A stretch of 64,000 nucleotides of DNA, from NCBI RefSeq assembly GCF_949628265.1, contig NC_088786.1, positions 39,825,681 to 39,889,680 on the forward strand, given 5' to 3'. Shown piece after piece: positions 8,746 through 19,157 of this stretch. Every line of letters begins with the position of its first letter. Position 1 is the stretch's first letter. This DNA comes from Cloeon dipterum (lineage: Eukaryota > Arthropoda > Insecta > Ephemeroptera > Baetidae). Below the pieces are notes generated by a model. It searched no databases, was not told where the DNA came from, and saw only the letters and a program-made list of their open reading frames with translations. A program made the translations under genes and the position numbers.

Positions 8746-10646
8746 TCAAATACTGACGTTTTTAATGCACTGCTGAGGACAGTCGACTGGGTATTGACAG
8801 ATGTAGGGCAAAGCATCCTTGCAATTCCTGTGAACCATTCCTTTTTGGGCAGCGTTATTGGAGTTGACCAGCGCCAGGCAACGTTCAAGGGTGGAAGGAG
8901 CTGCAGTGGTTGACAGCCAGAATTTGGGCGAAGAGAGAAGCGTCGCGGACAGATTGTACCCCGTTGAGCACCACGCGTACTTCTTTTCCAAGTCACATTT
9001 AAAATCTTCATTCGAGCCACTCGTCCAATATGTTTCCGCTGATCAAATTTAAAGTCAATACAATCTGTAAATATTTTTTTATTTCAGACCTTTTAAAGAA
9101 GCCAGACAGTCCATTTCCTCAAGAGAAGTGACGGCAAGAAGTTTCATGTCCAACGCCTTGCATTTTAAGGCTGCTTCATTTCTCGTCAACTAGAAATTAT
9201 AAATTCGTCATTCTTTGGCCTAATATTGTCGCGATCGATGTTTTACTTACAGAAGCTTTAGAAACGAAGTATTTCCTATTACATTTTGTAGCATTGTCAA
9301 ACGAACCATCCACTATAATACACAATATTTAATTTTATTGTTTAATTTTTAGTTCAGTCTCATTCTCACTTGGAGAGGGTTTCTCCGTTGGGTTCTGATT
9401 AATTCAAGAAAATTGTTAAGCTGATTTATATCAACAATAAATATATAGATTATACCAAAAGATAGTTGTTGAAGTCCGTGCAGGTCAAACGGCATGGTGG
9501 AGGCTAGAGCACGCTTTATTGATTTCTTTACTAAACCAAATCATCTGAGCTTACCGTAGTTGTTGTAGTGCTAGTTGATGTTGATGCTGTCGAAGTGGTT
9601 GACATTGTTGCCACAGATGTTGCAACAACTGTTGACTGAGGAGTGATTTTCACTGGTCCTGTCGTTGTTGTAGTTGTTAAATCTAGACGAGGGCTTTCCA
9701 AGGATGAAGTTGTTGACGAAGGAGTTGTGCCAATGATTGCATCAGTTGAGCCAATGGACCGAGATTTAGGCGATTCGGCGCCAGTTGGTTCATTTCCTTG
9801 ACCTGCAGTGATGACGTCACGAACCGTAATTTCTGTCCCTTGAGGCGTGCTGTTGTCCACGCTGCTCACACTGACGACGCTTGGGCTATCTTTTTGATTT
9901 TTGATTTTTACATTTTTCGGGGAATTTGTTGTTTGTTTTCTGCTGACATACTTGTTTCAATGTTTGCTTCTGATGTTGTTTGTGCGTCACTCTGGCCTGC
10001 ACCGGAATTAGTGTTTCCGCTCGCAGCAGGGGCCTCTTGGGTTTGCAACAATATTGTGGACATTCCATCGCCCTTGGAGAATTCATTTCAAATATAATTT
10101 AATTAATAAAATTGTGATATTTCCCATCAATTTAAAGAAAGTGTGGTTTCTCTTTTTGTTGTCTACGCAAAGTTACGAAAATCGAAAGGATTTTAAGACA
10201 AATGAAAGAAACTATCCGTGTGTCGTGCTGGATCTTGGATTAATTTCTACATTTAAATCTTAAAATACCTGAAATTGTTCGCTCGTCTTTGTTGAAGATG
10301 TCTTTCTATTTGCCGTCCCGTTTGCAGTGCCCAGGCATTTTTTGAATCCGCAACACTTAATGATGTTCAGCCTTCGCGAATAAACCTTTGAAATTCTTAC
10401 TCGAACTGGAGCTGTTAGTATGAATCTCCTTTTTTAAAATTTAAATAGAAACGAAAAATATAAATTACCATAATTTGCACCGAGAAGTCTAATTTTTACG
10501 GTTTTAATCTTTTTATCCTGTAAAAATTGATTTCCTGATATAATTTTTAATTCTAAATGCGTACTCACTTGTTTTTTCGGTTCTCCATTAACAAAGAACA
10601 AATAAATCAAAGCCACTGATGCCACATAGAAAGCACAAAAATTCAT
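8746..10646 (-). CDS. secreted mucin-like protein with C-terminal C-type lectin domain (shared 5' module plus cassette A)
   Basis: Complete ten-exon model of 400 residues: 10569-10646, 10469-10517, 10269-10411, 9952-10072, 9555-9838, 9456-9503, 9370-9394, 9251-9312, 9090-9189 and 8746-9038. Residues 1-21 form a signal peptide (MNFCAFYVASVALIYLFFVNG). A basic segment with KCCGFKKC follows, then about 110 residues rich in Ser and Thr that suggest an O-glycosylated stalk. The last part is a C-type lectin domain: NRKYFVSKAS, KCKALDMKLLAV, EEMDCLASL, YWTSGSN, KYAWCSTGY, CLALVN and YICQYPVDC. The domain lacks WxxGxP and EPN/QPD motifs, so calcium-dependent sugar binding is doubtful. The first six exons end in phase 0 and can also join cassettes B and C. 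Secreted CTLD proteins of insects are usually linked to immunity or recognition. The junction 9952/9838 was chosen by phase and is the least certain splice. Confidence 0.75.
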
Positions 10647-11737
10647 GTCTCTCTGGCGAGCTTTTGCAACCGACTGATACTTTTGATTATTATTTGAAAT
10701 AATTAATTTTACGGTCCGTCCTTGGCGGCCATGATTTTTCCAAATGAGGTCTATCATATCCTGTTTTGCTATATCAGATTCGTTCATTCTTCGAATTTTT
10801 GTACCGTCGAATGCACGGCCAGATTTTATAAAATTCTCAAAATATGACGAGGAGAGATGAGTATAAAGGAGCTTTTTCAGGTTATGAGAAACCTGACACC
10901 CCCTCCCCCATAAAACCTATGCACATTATGGTTGCCACCCTCCAAAAAATGCCCCAATTTAAATAATCTAATTAGGTTACAAGGGATTTGAACGCTTGAA
11001 ATTTTGGAAATTTCAAATACAGAAACTCGCAATCTTACAATTTTAAACCTTTGCGTAAATTTTAATACCTAACAACGGGGGGATTTATTTCAAAAAGCAG
11101 CTGGCACCCTTAATATTACTCCTTCAGCGCCACCACCAATTTTCTCCTGAATCGCACACTGCAACTAACACTCCGTCTCCTGCAGAGGAACACACACCTG
11201 TTTGTTTACCTTTTCTCCTGCTCAAAAGTGTTGACACTTCAACCAAATCGGTAAGAAAAACTTTATCCGTCGTCCTGCTAAACAATTTACTGTGTTGTCC
11301 CGGGACTTTATTCATTCAATTGATGAATCTATTTAATTTTTAATTTGAAATCCAACGTACTAGAAACGCGCGGCTTTTAATCCAAGAATTAATTGAAGAG
11401 CAAATTTTATTTTATTCCGAAGTGATTCAGCAATTTTTGATTGACTGAGTCTGTAATTAAATTTTCTTTGCATCTCAGTTTGACACAGAGACCGATAAGT
11501 GGCAATAAAATCAAGTTTTAAATGATTAAAAATTGAAAAAAAAATACCTCATCTTGTCTTTTTATCCTAGAATGTATATATTCGGGAGCTACATACTCCC
11601 AATTCCAGGCATTACGCACCATTTTTAGAATTCCAATCTTAAGATCTTGATGTCTCATGAATTTTTCGAATTTTTAAATTATACTTGTCATGTTATGGCA
11701 CGCTGAAAATGCACATTTATGTAATTGCAGCTGGAAA
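10647..11737. other. divergent intergenic region between the lectin locus and the small secreted peptide
   Basis: About 1.1 kb separates the minus-strand start at 10646 from the plus-strand ATG at 11738. The polypyrimidine/AG at 11721-11730 suggests that the peptide gene has a noncoding exon upstream. I see no clear TATA box or other coding exon. Confidence 0.4.
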
Positions 11738-12123
11738 ATGGCCGGGCACAGATCTCCACTGTTGATTTTCTTGATTTTTGCTCCGCAGTTCACATACACT
11801 TCGCTGCAAACCTATCCAGGTAAACGTTTTCGATGAATTTTTTCTATTTTTATATTTCGTTAATTATTTTTGTGTCCAATTGTTCAGAGGGTCATCCGCC
11901 GACAGAAATACCATTATCTTGGTTGAAACCCAAAGCCGGGGTTGTTGAAACTGTTGAAGAAGACAAAGATCGTGATGTCCTGGGCAACTCGGATTCTCAA
12001 AGCGACAGTGGCGAGACTGGCAGCACTACTTTAGAAAAGATGTATGGAGACGGGGATGATGAAGACAGCACAAGCACGGGCTCCAGCTTTACTGCCTCTG
12101 CTGAAAGCGAAAAATTAATATGA
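11738..12123 (+). CDS. small secreted acidic peptide, family unknown
   Basis: Two coding exons, 11738-11819 and 11888-12123, spliced G|GTAAAC ... TTCAG|AG, encode 105 residues. The ATG lies 7 bp after a splice-acceptor-like ttgcag, so an untranslated exon probably precedes it. Residues 1-24 look like a signal peptide (MAGHRSPLLIFLIFAPQF). The mature part begins near LQTYPEGHPPTEIP and is strongly acidic and rich in Ser, Thr, Asp and Gly (EEDKDRD, SQSDSGETGSTT, GDGDDEDSTSTGSS). It has no cysteine, no dibasic cleavage series and no recognisable domain. An AATAAA at 12246-12251 could end the transcript. I do not recognise the family. A secreted, possibly glycosylated linear peptide is all that can be inferred. 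Confidence 0.55.
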
Positions 12124-12245
12124 ATATCTCGAGATTCTGAGCTAACCAATTAACACTTTGCTGTCATCAAATAGATTTATAGGCTTAACGACTACATAAT
12201 AATTTTGAAAATACATTTTAAGAAAACTCTGTTCCATTCCTACAT

Positions 12246-12251
12246 AATAAA
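12246..12251 (+). terminator. polyadenylation signal
   Basis: AATAAA 123 bp downstream of the stop codon of the small secreted peptide gene. Confidence 0.5.
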
Positions 12252-12305
12252 ACCGGTGCATGAAATTTTGCGTTTCAATATCTTCTACGACGATAACACA
12301 ACTGT

Positions 12306-12412
12306 AAAAAAGCGATCTATTTTCACTCGGCGGAGGATTGTCGCGGTGTATACGCTATTGTAGGCCAATCAAACGTCTGCGATCCTCCGCCGAGCAAAAG
12401 TAGATCGCATTT
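12306..12412. mobile_element. short palindromic element S1, copy a
   Basis: About 107 bp with inverted ends (agcgatctattttcactcggcgg and ccgccgagcaaaagtagatcgc) around a core with ccaatcaaacgtctgc. Two more copies occur at 37785-37879 and 42190-42315. It lies immediately to the left of foldback element F1 copy c. Confidence 0.7.
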
Positions 12413-12415
12413 CGA

Positions 12416-12815
12416 TGAAGACCGTCTTTGACGAATTTTCTGAGCACACCAATCGATTCCTGAGGGTCGAATTAGGTATAGTGGATGTTTTTTCAGACCA
12501 AAATGTCCAGCGCGATGCGCGAACATTTTTCCCGCCAAAACATAATTATGAACGTATTTTTGTGAGAAGTGCGCATGCGTCAGAGCTGGATGGATCTGAG
12601 AAACAATTCATTCGTACAGGTGGTCTCTCTGCAAGTGCTCAAACCAGCTCTGACGCATGCGCAGCTCTCACAAATACGTTAAAAATGTTTTGGCGGGAAA
12701 AAAGTTCGCACGTCGTGCTGCACTTTTTGGCCGGGAAAAATATCCTTTTGACCTAATTCGACCCTCAGGAATCGATTGGTGGGCTCAGAAACGTCGTCAA
12801 AGATGTTCTTAAATG
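12416..12815. mobile_element. foldback element F1, copy c
   Basis: About 400 bp. The arms start aagaccgtctttgacgaatt and end with the inverted gaatcgattggtgggctcag. The core includes gcgcatgcgtcagagctgga and its inverse. Same family as the two copies inside the lectin locus. No protein-coding gene. Confidence 0.75.
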
Positions 12816-13624
12816 TTTATTTTTAATTTTAAATAAAAATCACATTAAAAATTGACAATCTCCAGGCATAAGAGACAAAATTTCCTGTTGCTCCTTTAGT
12901 TTATAAATCAAATTTCCATTATCAGTCGGGTGTTAAAATTTTGGCAGCATTTTTCATTAAATTCTTTCCATTAACTCCATCTAAAAGCGATTGCATGTTC
13001 TCCTTCGTCGTGTTTTGACAACATCCACGTTTTATTGAATAAAATTTAATGCACCCGGCCGGCACAACAACGCAAAAGCAAGGAAATGCGACGTTATTCG
13101 TGTTTGTTAAAAGGCTCGGCCTACGAGAAGCGAGTACGAAGGAAGCGCTGGCTGATTTTTGAGAGTCATGACATCAGACACGAGACGCGCGGTGGCGGTC
13201 GTGGGCCGCACTCTTCTCATTGTTGTACGTGTGCACGCATCTTGGAGAAAAATGAGATGAAGGCAGAGATGAAGGCGCGACTGAGATGCACCCACACTCA
13301 CCTTTTCTTTCGGTTAATCGGGTCTCAAATAAAGTCTTTGCCAAAAGGTTTGACGATGTTGTAATAAAAGAGTAAAAACAGGGGGAAAATTGAAAACTAT
13401 TTGATTTGTTAAATGCAAAAAATTCAAAATTTCCAAATTTGCCACACATTTTCTTGGCAGATTTCGATTCCTCTCGTCGAGATTTATCGAAAAGCGTCCG
13501 AAACCTTTCAGGGAAACTTTTTTTTAGTGAAATAAAATCAGATTTTCAGTAAGGAAACAGGGCTAACTTCGCAGCCAGTTTTCTCAGAAAATTATTGTGC
13601 ACATTTGATAGTTTAATTTTGACT
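12816..13624. other. intergenic, no gene recognised
   Basis: Positions 13030-13330 are richer in G+C than their surroundings and contain an open frame of 92 codons on the plus strand. It has no domain, signal peptide or convincing splice sites. I see nothing else here. Confidence 0.35.
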
Positions 13625-13629
13625 TCAAC

Positions 13630-14110
13630 CACCAGGGGGCATGGTTGTGTTCTGTGTTGGTTCCCGCCGGTCAGAATTCAATATGGCGTCGAAATAATGG
13701 AGGGATTCAAGGTGCCTAAATTAGTTGTTTGAATATACGCCCATTTTGAAGCTGCGCAGTAAACTTGTGCGCATCTTAAGCGTGCGCAGTAAGTTCAGAT
13801 CGCTTCTTTATTTAACAGGGAGGCTGAAACTCATCACTGCGCATGCGTGAACCAAATTCAAACCTTCTGCGCAGTCGTAATTCCCACCGGAGGCCTGGGT
13901 TGCGAACTGTGTCGATTCCCGCCGGTCAGAAGTAAATATGGCGTCGAAATAATGGAGGAAAAACAGGAGGCAGTCCAGCAGCCAATCAGAAGCATCGAAA
14001 AAGAGGCGTGGCAACCTAATAATTTCATTCCCGCGTTATTTTGTTCAAATTTCCATTAGCCTCTAACGGTCGATTCGCCAATTTCCGGGCTAATCAGCCG
14101 TAAATAAAAA
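13630..14110 (-). mobile_element. MITE M1 (reverse orientation)
   Basis: Starts caccagggggcatggttgtg and carries, in reverse order, the M1 signatures ctgcgcagtaaacttgtgcg, catgcgtgaaccaaattcaa, ccttctgcgcagtcg, gcgtcgaaataatgga and ggtcgattcgccaatttcc. Confidence 0.75.
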
Positions 14111-15334
14111 TAAATAACAATAAAAACAATCAAATTTCCAGCCGTACTCTTCCAGACTTCATTTTAATTCAAAGAGATGACTTCATGCATTGGCAACAAA
14201 CTCTTTCTGGATTTTGCAATATCAATCCTCTGTTTAAATTGAATAATTTTTGCCGAATTTGGGTGTGTGCGTGTTAAAACATTTATGCAATTGCGTCGTA
14301 CGTGCGAATTTCCATTTTGATAGGCCTATCATATTTATATTCTGCGCGCCGCATTGCCCAACTCACAGCATAAAAATAAACGCAGCGACTCAGCCGGCCG
14401 CCCAAACCTGCTGCTCTTTTTATTCAAAGGCGTCTCTTCCCACGCTGCTTATGTTCGATCGACACACAACATATGGCGCAGCGCCGTTTAATTAATCGAA
14501 CATCTCGCCGAGCGTAATTATATTCAATCCCTCGTACTTTGGAAATTCGATCTGATATTTTTATATTTTTGGTGTTCATTTTTTTAAAAGATTGAATAAG
14601 CAGACCGACCACACAGATGCTAATTTGCATAATTTACGGAGGCTGCGTAAATCATCTCGAGCGTGAAATTTATTTTTATTTCTTGTTTAATTTAATCTCA
14701 CTTTTAGTAGTTCACCGTTTTCTCATTTGCTCGAAACAAATTTAATATTTCGGTGCAAAGACACCGAAAATAATATTTTGTTATAATTAAAGGGCATTGC
14801 CCAATTCTTACGGCACTCATTAACGCGCGAGAAACTAATTTGCCAGATGCTAGAGAGGAGAGCAGAGCAGATAATGCTATTTCGCGCCTGATAATTCCTG
14901 CTTTTGTTTTTTCGTCGTGAAATATATATAATTAGGCACGTGCTTTTAGGCACGTTGACTGCTTTCAGCGGCCATCCACTCCTGAATAATCACAAAAGTA
15001 ACAGTTTTGTACGTCTTTTGTGTGTCTGTCTCAATCTCAATGGCAAAAAAATGAGTGGATATCACGAGAACCTGTCTTTGTAGTTTATTGAGAAATAATT
15101 TAATCTTTGGACAACGCTTGAGAATATTTAAAATTATTTTTCTTGAAATATTCAAAATTTTAAATTGTTACGAATGATTGATTTCTTATTTGGACTAAAA
15201 CAATTTAACAAAATTGATAAATAAGATTATTAAATTTAAATCAAAAATATTGTGAAGCTGTTTTTAGTTAATAATTGTTTAAATTTAATAGATAATTTCA
15301 AATTGTAGAAAAAAATTTAAAAAATACCAGATTA
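14111..15334. other. intergenic, no gene recognised
   Basis: A+T-rich single-copy-looking sequence. The open frames are short and unremarkable on both strands. Confidence 0.35.
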
Positions 15335-15845
15335 ACGCAACGCGCAGACATGGCGTCTGTTAGCGTATGGCTGTAAATTTGAATGTTTTTGTTGTTATTT
15401 CTTTTTATTTACAGCTGATTATCGCATTGATTGGTGAATCAAACCATTAGATGGCACATCAGGCTGTTGGAAATGTAATAAAATACGCGGGAATTAAATT
15501 ATCAGGCCGGCACGCCCCTTTTTCGACGCTTCTGATTGATCGTTAGACTGCCTCCTGATTGGCCTCCATTATTTCGACGCCATTTTGACTTCTGACCGGC
15601 GAGAAACCAACACAGATTGCAATCCGGAACCCGGTGGAAATTACGACTGCGCAGAAGGTTTTAATTTGGTTCACGCATGCGCAGTGATGAGTTTCAGCCT
15701 CTCTGTGAGATGAAGAAGCGATCTGAACATACTGCGCATGCTTAAGATGCGCACAAGTCTACTGCGCAGCTTCTAAATGCGGGAATATTCAAACAGCTAA
15801 CAAAAAGTTAATTTAAGTACTTTGAAAACCTCCATTATTTCGACA
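15335..15845 (+). mobile_element. MITE M1
   Basis: Runs from gcaacgcgcagacatggcgtc through ccattagatggcacatcagg, cgcgggaattaaattatcagg, tctgaccggcgagaaacc and ctgcgcagaaggttttaatt to gcgcagcttctaaatgcggg. The outer terminal repeats are eroded. Confidence 0.7.
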
Positions 15846-17760
15846 AAGAGAAATATTTTCCGCAATTTTTTGGTAATTTTTCAAAGGCTTGGAAACATAG
15901 AGTTGAAAATTTAATTTTAATTTCATATTCAGGGAAAAATACCAAGCATAAAAATCCCGAACGTGACAGGTTGTTTTCTACTCCATCTCTCGATCTCTTT
16001 CTCTTTCTCGTCGTAATAAAATATTCAATTTCATCTTTGCGCGCGTTATGCGTGAAAAACCGCAAGTGCAGCAAGGTGTTCACTTTATTTATAAAAGAAT
16101 GTACACGCAGAGCCACAACTCCTTGCTTTTCCGCGTGACAATAACACCGCTTACGCAAAGAGGCAGCAAAACATTTATAGTAAATTTCGATTTCACGCGG
16201 TGCCGCAGAAACAGAAACAGAAAATAATTCGGATCCAGTTTCTCGTCGGATCGGCAGCCGAGCGAGATTTTTTTATTGTATTTCCCGCTTCGACGCATCT
16301 CCGAGTATATTTTTAAACTGCAGCCGAGACGGAAACAAAGAAAAGCTCGCGTAGATGCACGTGTGCTCGTTGAATAAAATAAAATGAAATAAAAGCAGCA
16401 GCGTACGTACCGTGTACCTGTTGCGACGTAATTGTCGTTTTCTGGCTGCTTCAATGGCCGAGCACGCGCGCACCGCTTTTTATTAACCGCCGCCGGCTCC
16501 ATTCATGATTTTTTTAAGAATAAATTTATTTCGTCCGACGGAAACGTAGCGTCTTCTGCTCCAGATCTAATAAAAATAAACCAGGCAGAAAGCGAAATAG
16601 GGACAAATTCAAATAAGAGCTCAGGCAGTTTTATTTTTTATGCTGGTCAGGTTTTCTCATTGCAGCTGTGTTCCAAGAAGACTGCATCTTTTGCAGAAGA
16701 GGAATAATAATTCATAAATGCTGAGCCGAGCCCACACTGAAATGGCAAGGAAGGAGGTGCGCCTAATTTTTGTGTGCGCACTGAACAAACATCCGCGCCC
16801 ACCACCACCAGCCACAACTGCGACTGTGGAAATTGGAAATTTATTTATATAATTTAATGTGTAAAATTGAAAAATTAAACACGGTAATCTTTAATTTAAC
16901 AAGCACGTTGATTAGTTAATATTTCCTATTTGTTTTAGCATTTTAAACACGTTTAAATCCACTGCAAAGCCTACTAAAAAGTTTATTTTTAATGTCAATA
17001 AGGATAAATAATTATTATTTGAAGGATTTTTTTATTTTTTTCTGAATCCGAATGAAGTGTATAACGAAATTTAAGTAACAAAAAATCTTTTAAATAAAAT
17101 AATCGCAACGAAATTATTTGTTTCGTTAAGTTTAAGACAATTATTTGAATTCTAATTAATTCAAAATATTTTCTGATAAATAGAGAACAATAATTAAACC
17201 TTTTAAAACACATAATTCATAATTTTGAAAGGAAAAATTGCTTAAGAATCCGGATTTAGAGTTTGAGAAACCAGAAAAAAAGAAGAAACAAGAAATTTCA
17301 ACACACTGTCTGTCTGTGTTTGTCCTTCGTTTTTCAACCTTTATTTACTTATTTTTTATGTTTGACTTACGATGGCTTTTCAAAACGATCAGAGTGAAGG
17401 AATTTAAAAAGGGAAATAGAATAATGCTCCTCTGCGGAAAGTTGCCAATGAAGGAAATTTAGAAAAAAATTACAGAAGTTATTTTCAATCATTAAAATCA
17501 TCCAGACCATTCTAAGAACCCCAATAAATCGCCCAGTCCTGTCATCAGTCGGTCGCCTTTTTCCTTTGGATTTTGCTACTGTGTTAGTTTTAAAATTTTC
17601 TTTCCTTTCTGAAATGCCACTCAAGAAAAGGTGAGTTATTTTTTTGCCATTACAGCAGTAAAAAAGGTGAAAACCACGATGATTGGGGTGTTAATTAAAT
17701 TTTTAATTTGTGTTTTGTGAAATTGGGCACGAAATTATTAATTAAAAAATTTAATTTTGT
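15846..17760. other. intergenic, no gene recognised
   Basis: Contains an open frame of 137 codons on the minus strand (16089-16502), but its composition is unlike a protein and no splice context supports it. Mostly A+T-rich. Nothing else supported. Confidence 0.35.
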
Positions 17761-18500
17761 CAGGAAGCTCAATTATTTGGTACGATGCGCGTCTGCTCGT
17801 GTTCGGTTTTTCAAAATTGGACCTTTTTTTGAATTTTTTAAGCATTTTTCGTTCAAATTGTCTAAAAGGTTGAATTTTTCAATAACTTCCACCGGGGATA
17901 TCCCAGAAAAATTCTTAAAAATTGCTGATCAATCAATGCAAAATTTATCTAGGATCATTTTAAGACCAATTACGAGCCAATCCGATTAAAATCCGAGGAC
18001 TAGTAGGATTAAGAAGTTTGAAAAACGTGATTTTTTCACTCTCTCCATAAGGATCGCACATTTTGGGAAATCGAAAATTCATGATTTTTTCGAAACCGAG
18101 CAAATTTTAAGGGTTTTACCGACTTCATCGCACGCGCAGGCTCTTTCCAAATCTGGAAACCGATTTTCAGATTTTTCGCGCCCATAGAAAAATTAAAATT
18201 AATTTTTATTTCCAGATTTTTCGGCTTTGCGGCTCGGGTGAAAATGGTTTTATATTTTTCTTAAAATTCGGCTGTTCATCCGATCATCGTCCACGACCCC
18301 TCATCGGACAGGTATTAAACAGGGCTTTCACCTGGGATACCCTGACGACCTTTTTCAGGGTACTCCGACCTGAAATCTGCTCTGAAGCCTGTTTTTAATG
18401 CTTTTTTGAGCATATTTGGTGAAACTCGGCGACGATTTTTCACCTTTGACTATCACCGACCTACCTCAGGTCACGCGTGACCTGAAATCAGGGCGTAAAA
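17760..18500 (-). repeat. dispersed hairpin repeat (R1), reverse orientation
   Basis: Reverse complement of the family blocks: gcgcgtctgctcgtg, aaaattcggctgttcatccg, ccacgacccctcatcggaca, cctgacgacctttttcaggg and the terminal caggtcacgcgtgacctg inverted pair. Confidence 0.75.
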
Positions 18501-18879
18501 GCCACTTGCAGTTAAAAAGATATTTTTTCTATGAAATTTCTCTCTAAAATAAAATAATTAAAATATTTATATTTGTCAAGCGCTGAAAGTTTTGGAGAAA
18601 ATTTGAACTTTTTTAATTTTTACTCTTGCATCCAACAAATCAATTAATTTTAATCATTTAATTTAGAGTTTTTTCCTATTTACGAGTTCAAATCATCTGG
18701 AATTAACTTAATCAAAATTCCCCAAATCTCCAAAAAGAATTAAATTTAAAAAAACGAAAATTGTTCTTTTTACGCCGCAATTTCGCTCGGCAAATAGACC
18801 GCAGCTCCCCGGGGATGCGACGTACATATTTCCGGCGGCAGGGGTTGGCGGCACCCCCGCCGGCAGGGAGGGCGGAAGG

Positions 18880-19157
18880 ACGGAGCGGCGGCGCCACGGT
18901 CGCCTGTCGATCGCGAGCTGCGGAGTGGAGCGCGGAGCGGAGGAAAGGAGGGAAAGGAGTGGATCGGGATCGGCATCGCGGCTCGGCAGTAGCACGGCAG
19001 AGCTGCGAGTGGGTGGACGACGCGCGTTAAAGCCCGTGATGCGCCCGTGGCCGGCGCGACTCGCTGCCCGCACCGACACCGGACAACAACAACATCAACA
19101 ACCACAGCCGTCCGCACTCAGAATTCGGTGACCCAGCGCCCCCGACACATCCCACAG
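18880..19157 (+). promoter_or_regulatory. probable noncoding first exon and CpG-rich promoter of the GAS2-like gene
   Basis: A sharply G+C- and CpG-rich block (about 18800-19157) stands out in A+T-rich DNA. It ends at a good donor, CACAG|GTCAGT (19157/19158). No start codon with a long frame precedes the donor, as expected for an untranslated exon. The next plus-strand acceptor joined to a coding exon is at 34010. I infer that this is the 5' exon of the GAS2-like gene with a 14.9-kb first intron. Transcript evidence is lacking, and an intervening exon is possible. Confidence 0.45.

Noticed and set aside
9798..10097. 99-codon plus-strand frame over the mucin-like exons
   Set aside because: Opposite strand of exons that splice in phase from a signal peptide to a lectin domain.
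16089..16502. 137-codon minus-strand frame
   Set aside because: No domain, biased low-complexity composition, no supporting splice or neighbour.
18708..19131. Overlapping 115-123-codon frames on both strands in the G+C-rich block
   Set aside because: Open frames on both strands are expected in G+C-rich DNA; Arg/Pro-rich translations look random. Treated as an untranslated exon/promoter.
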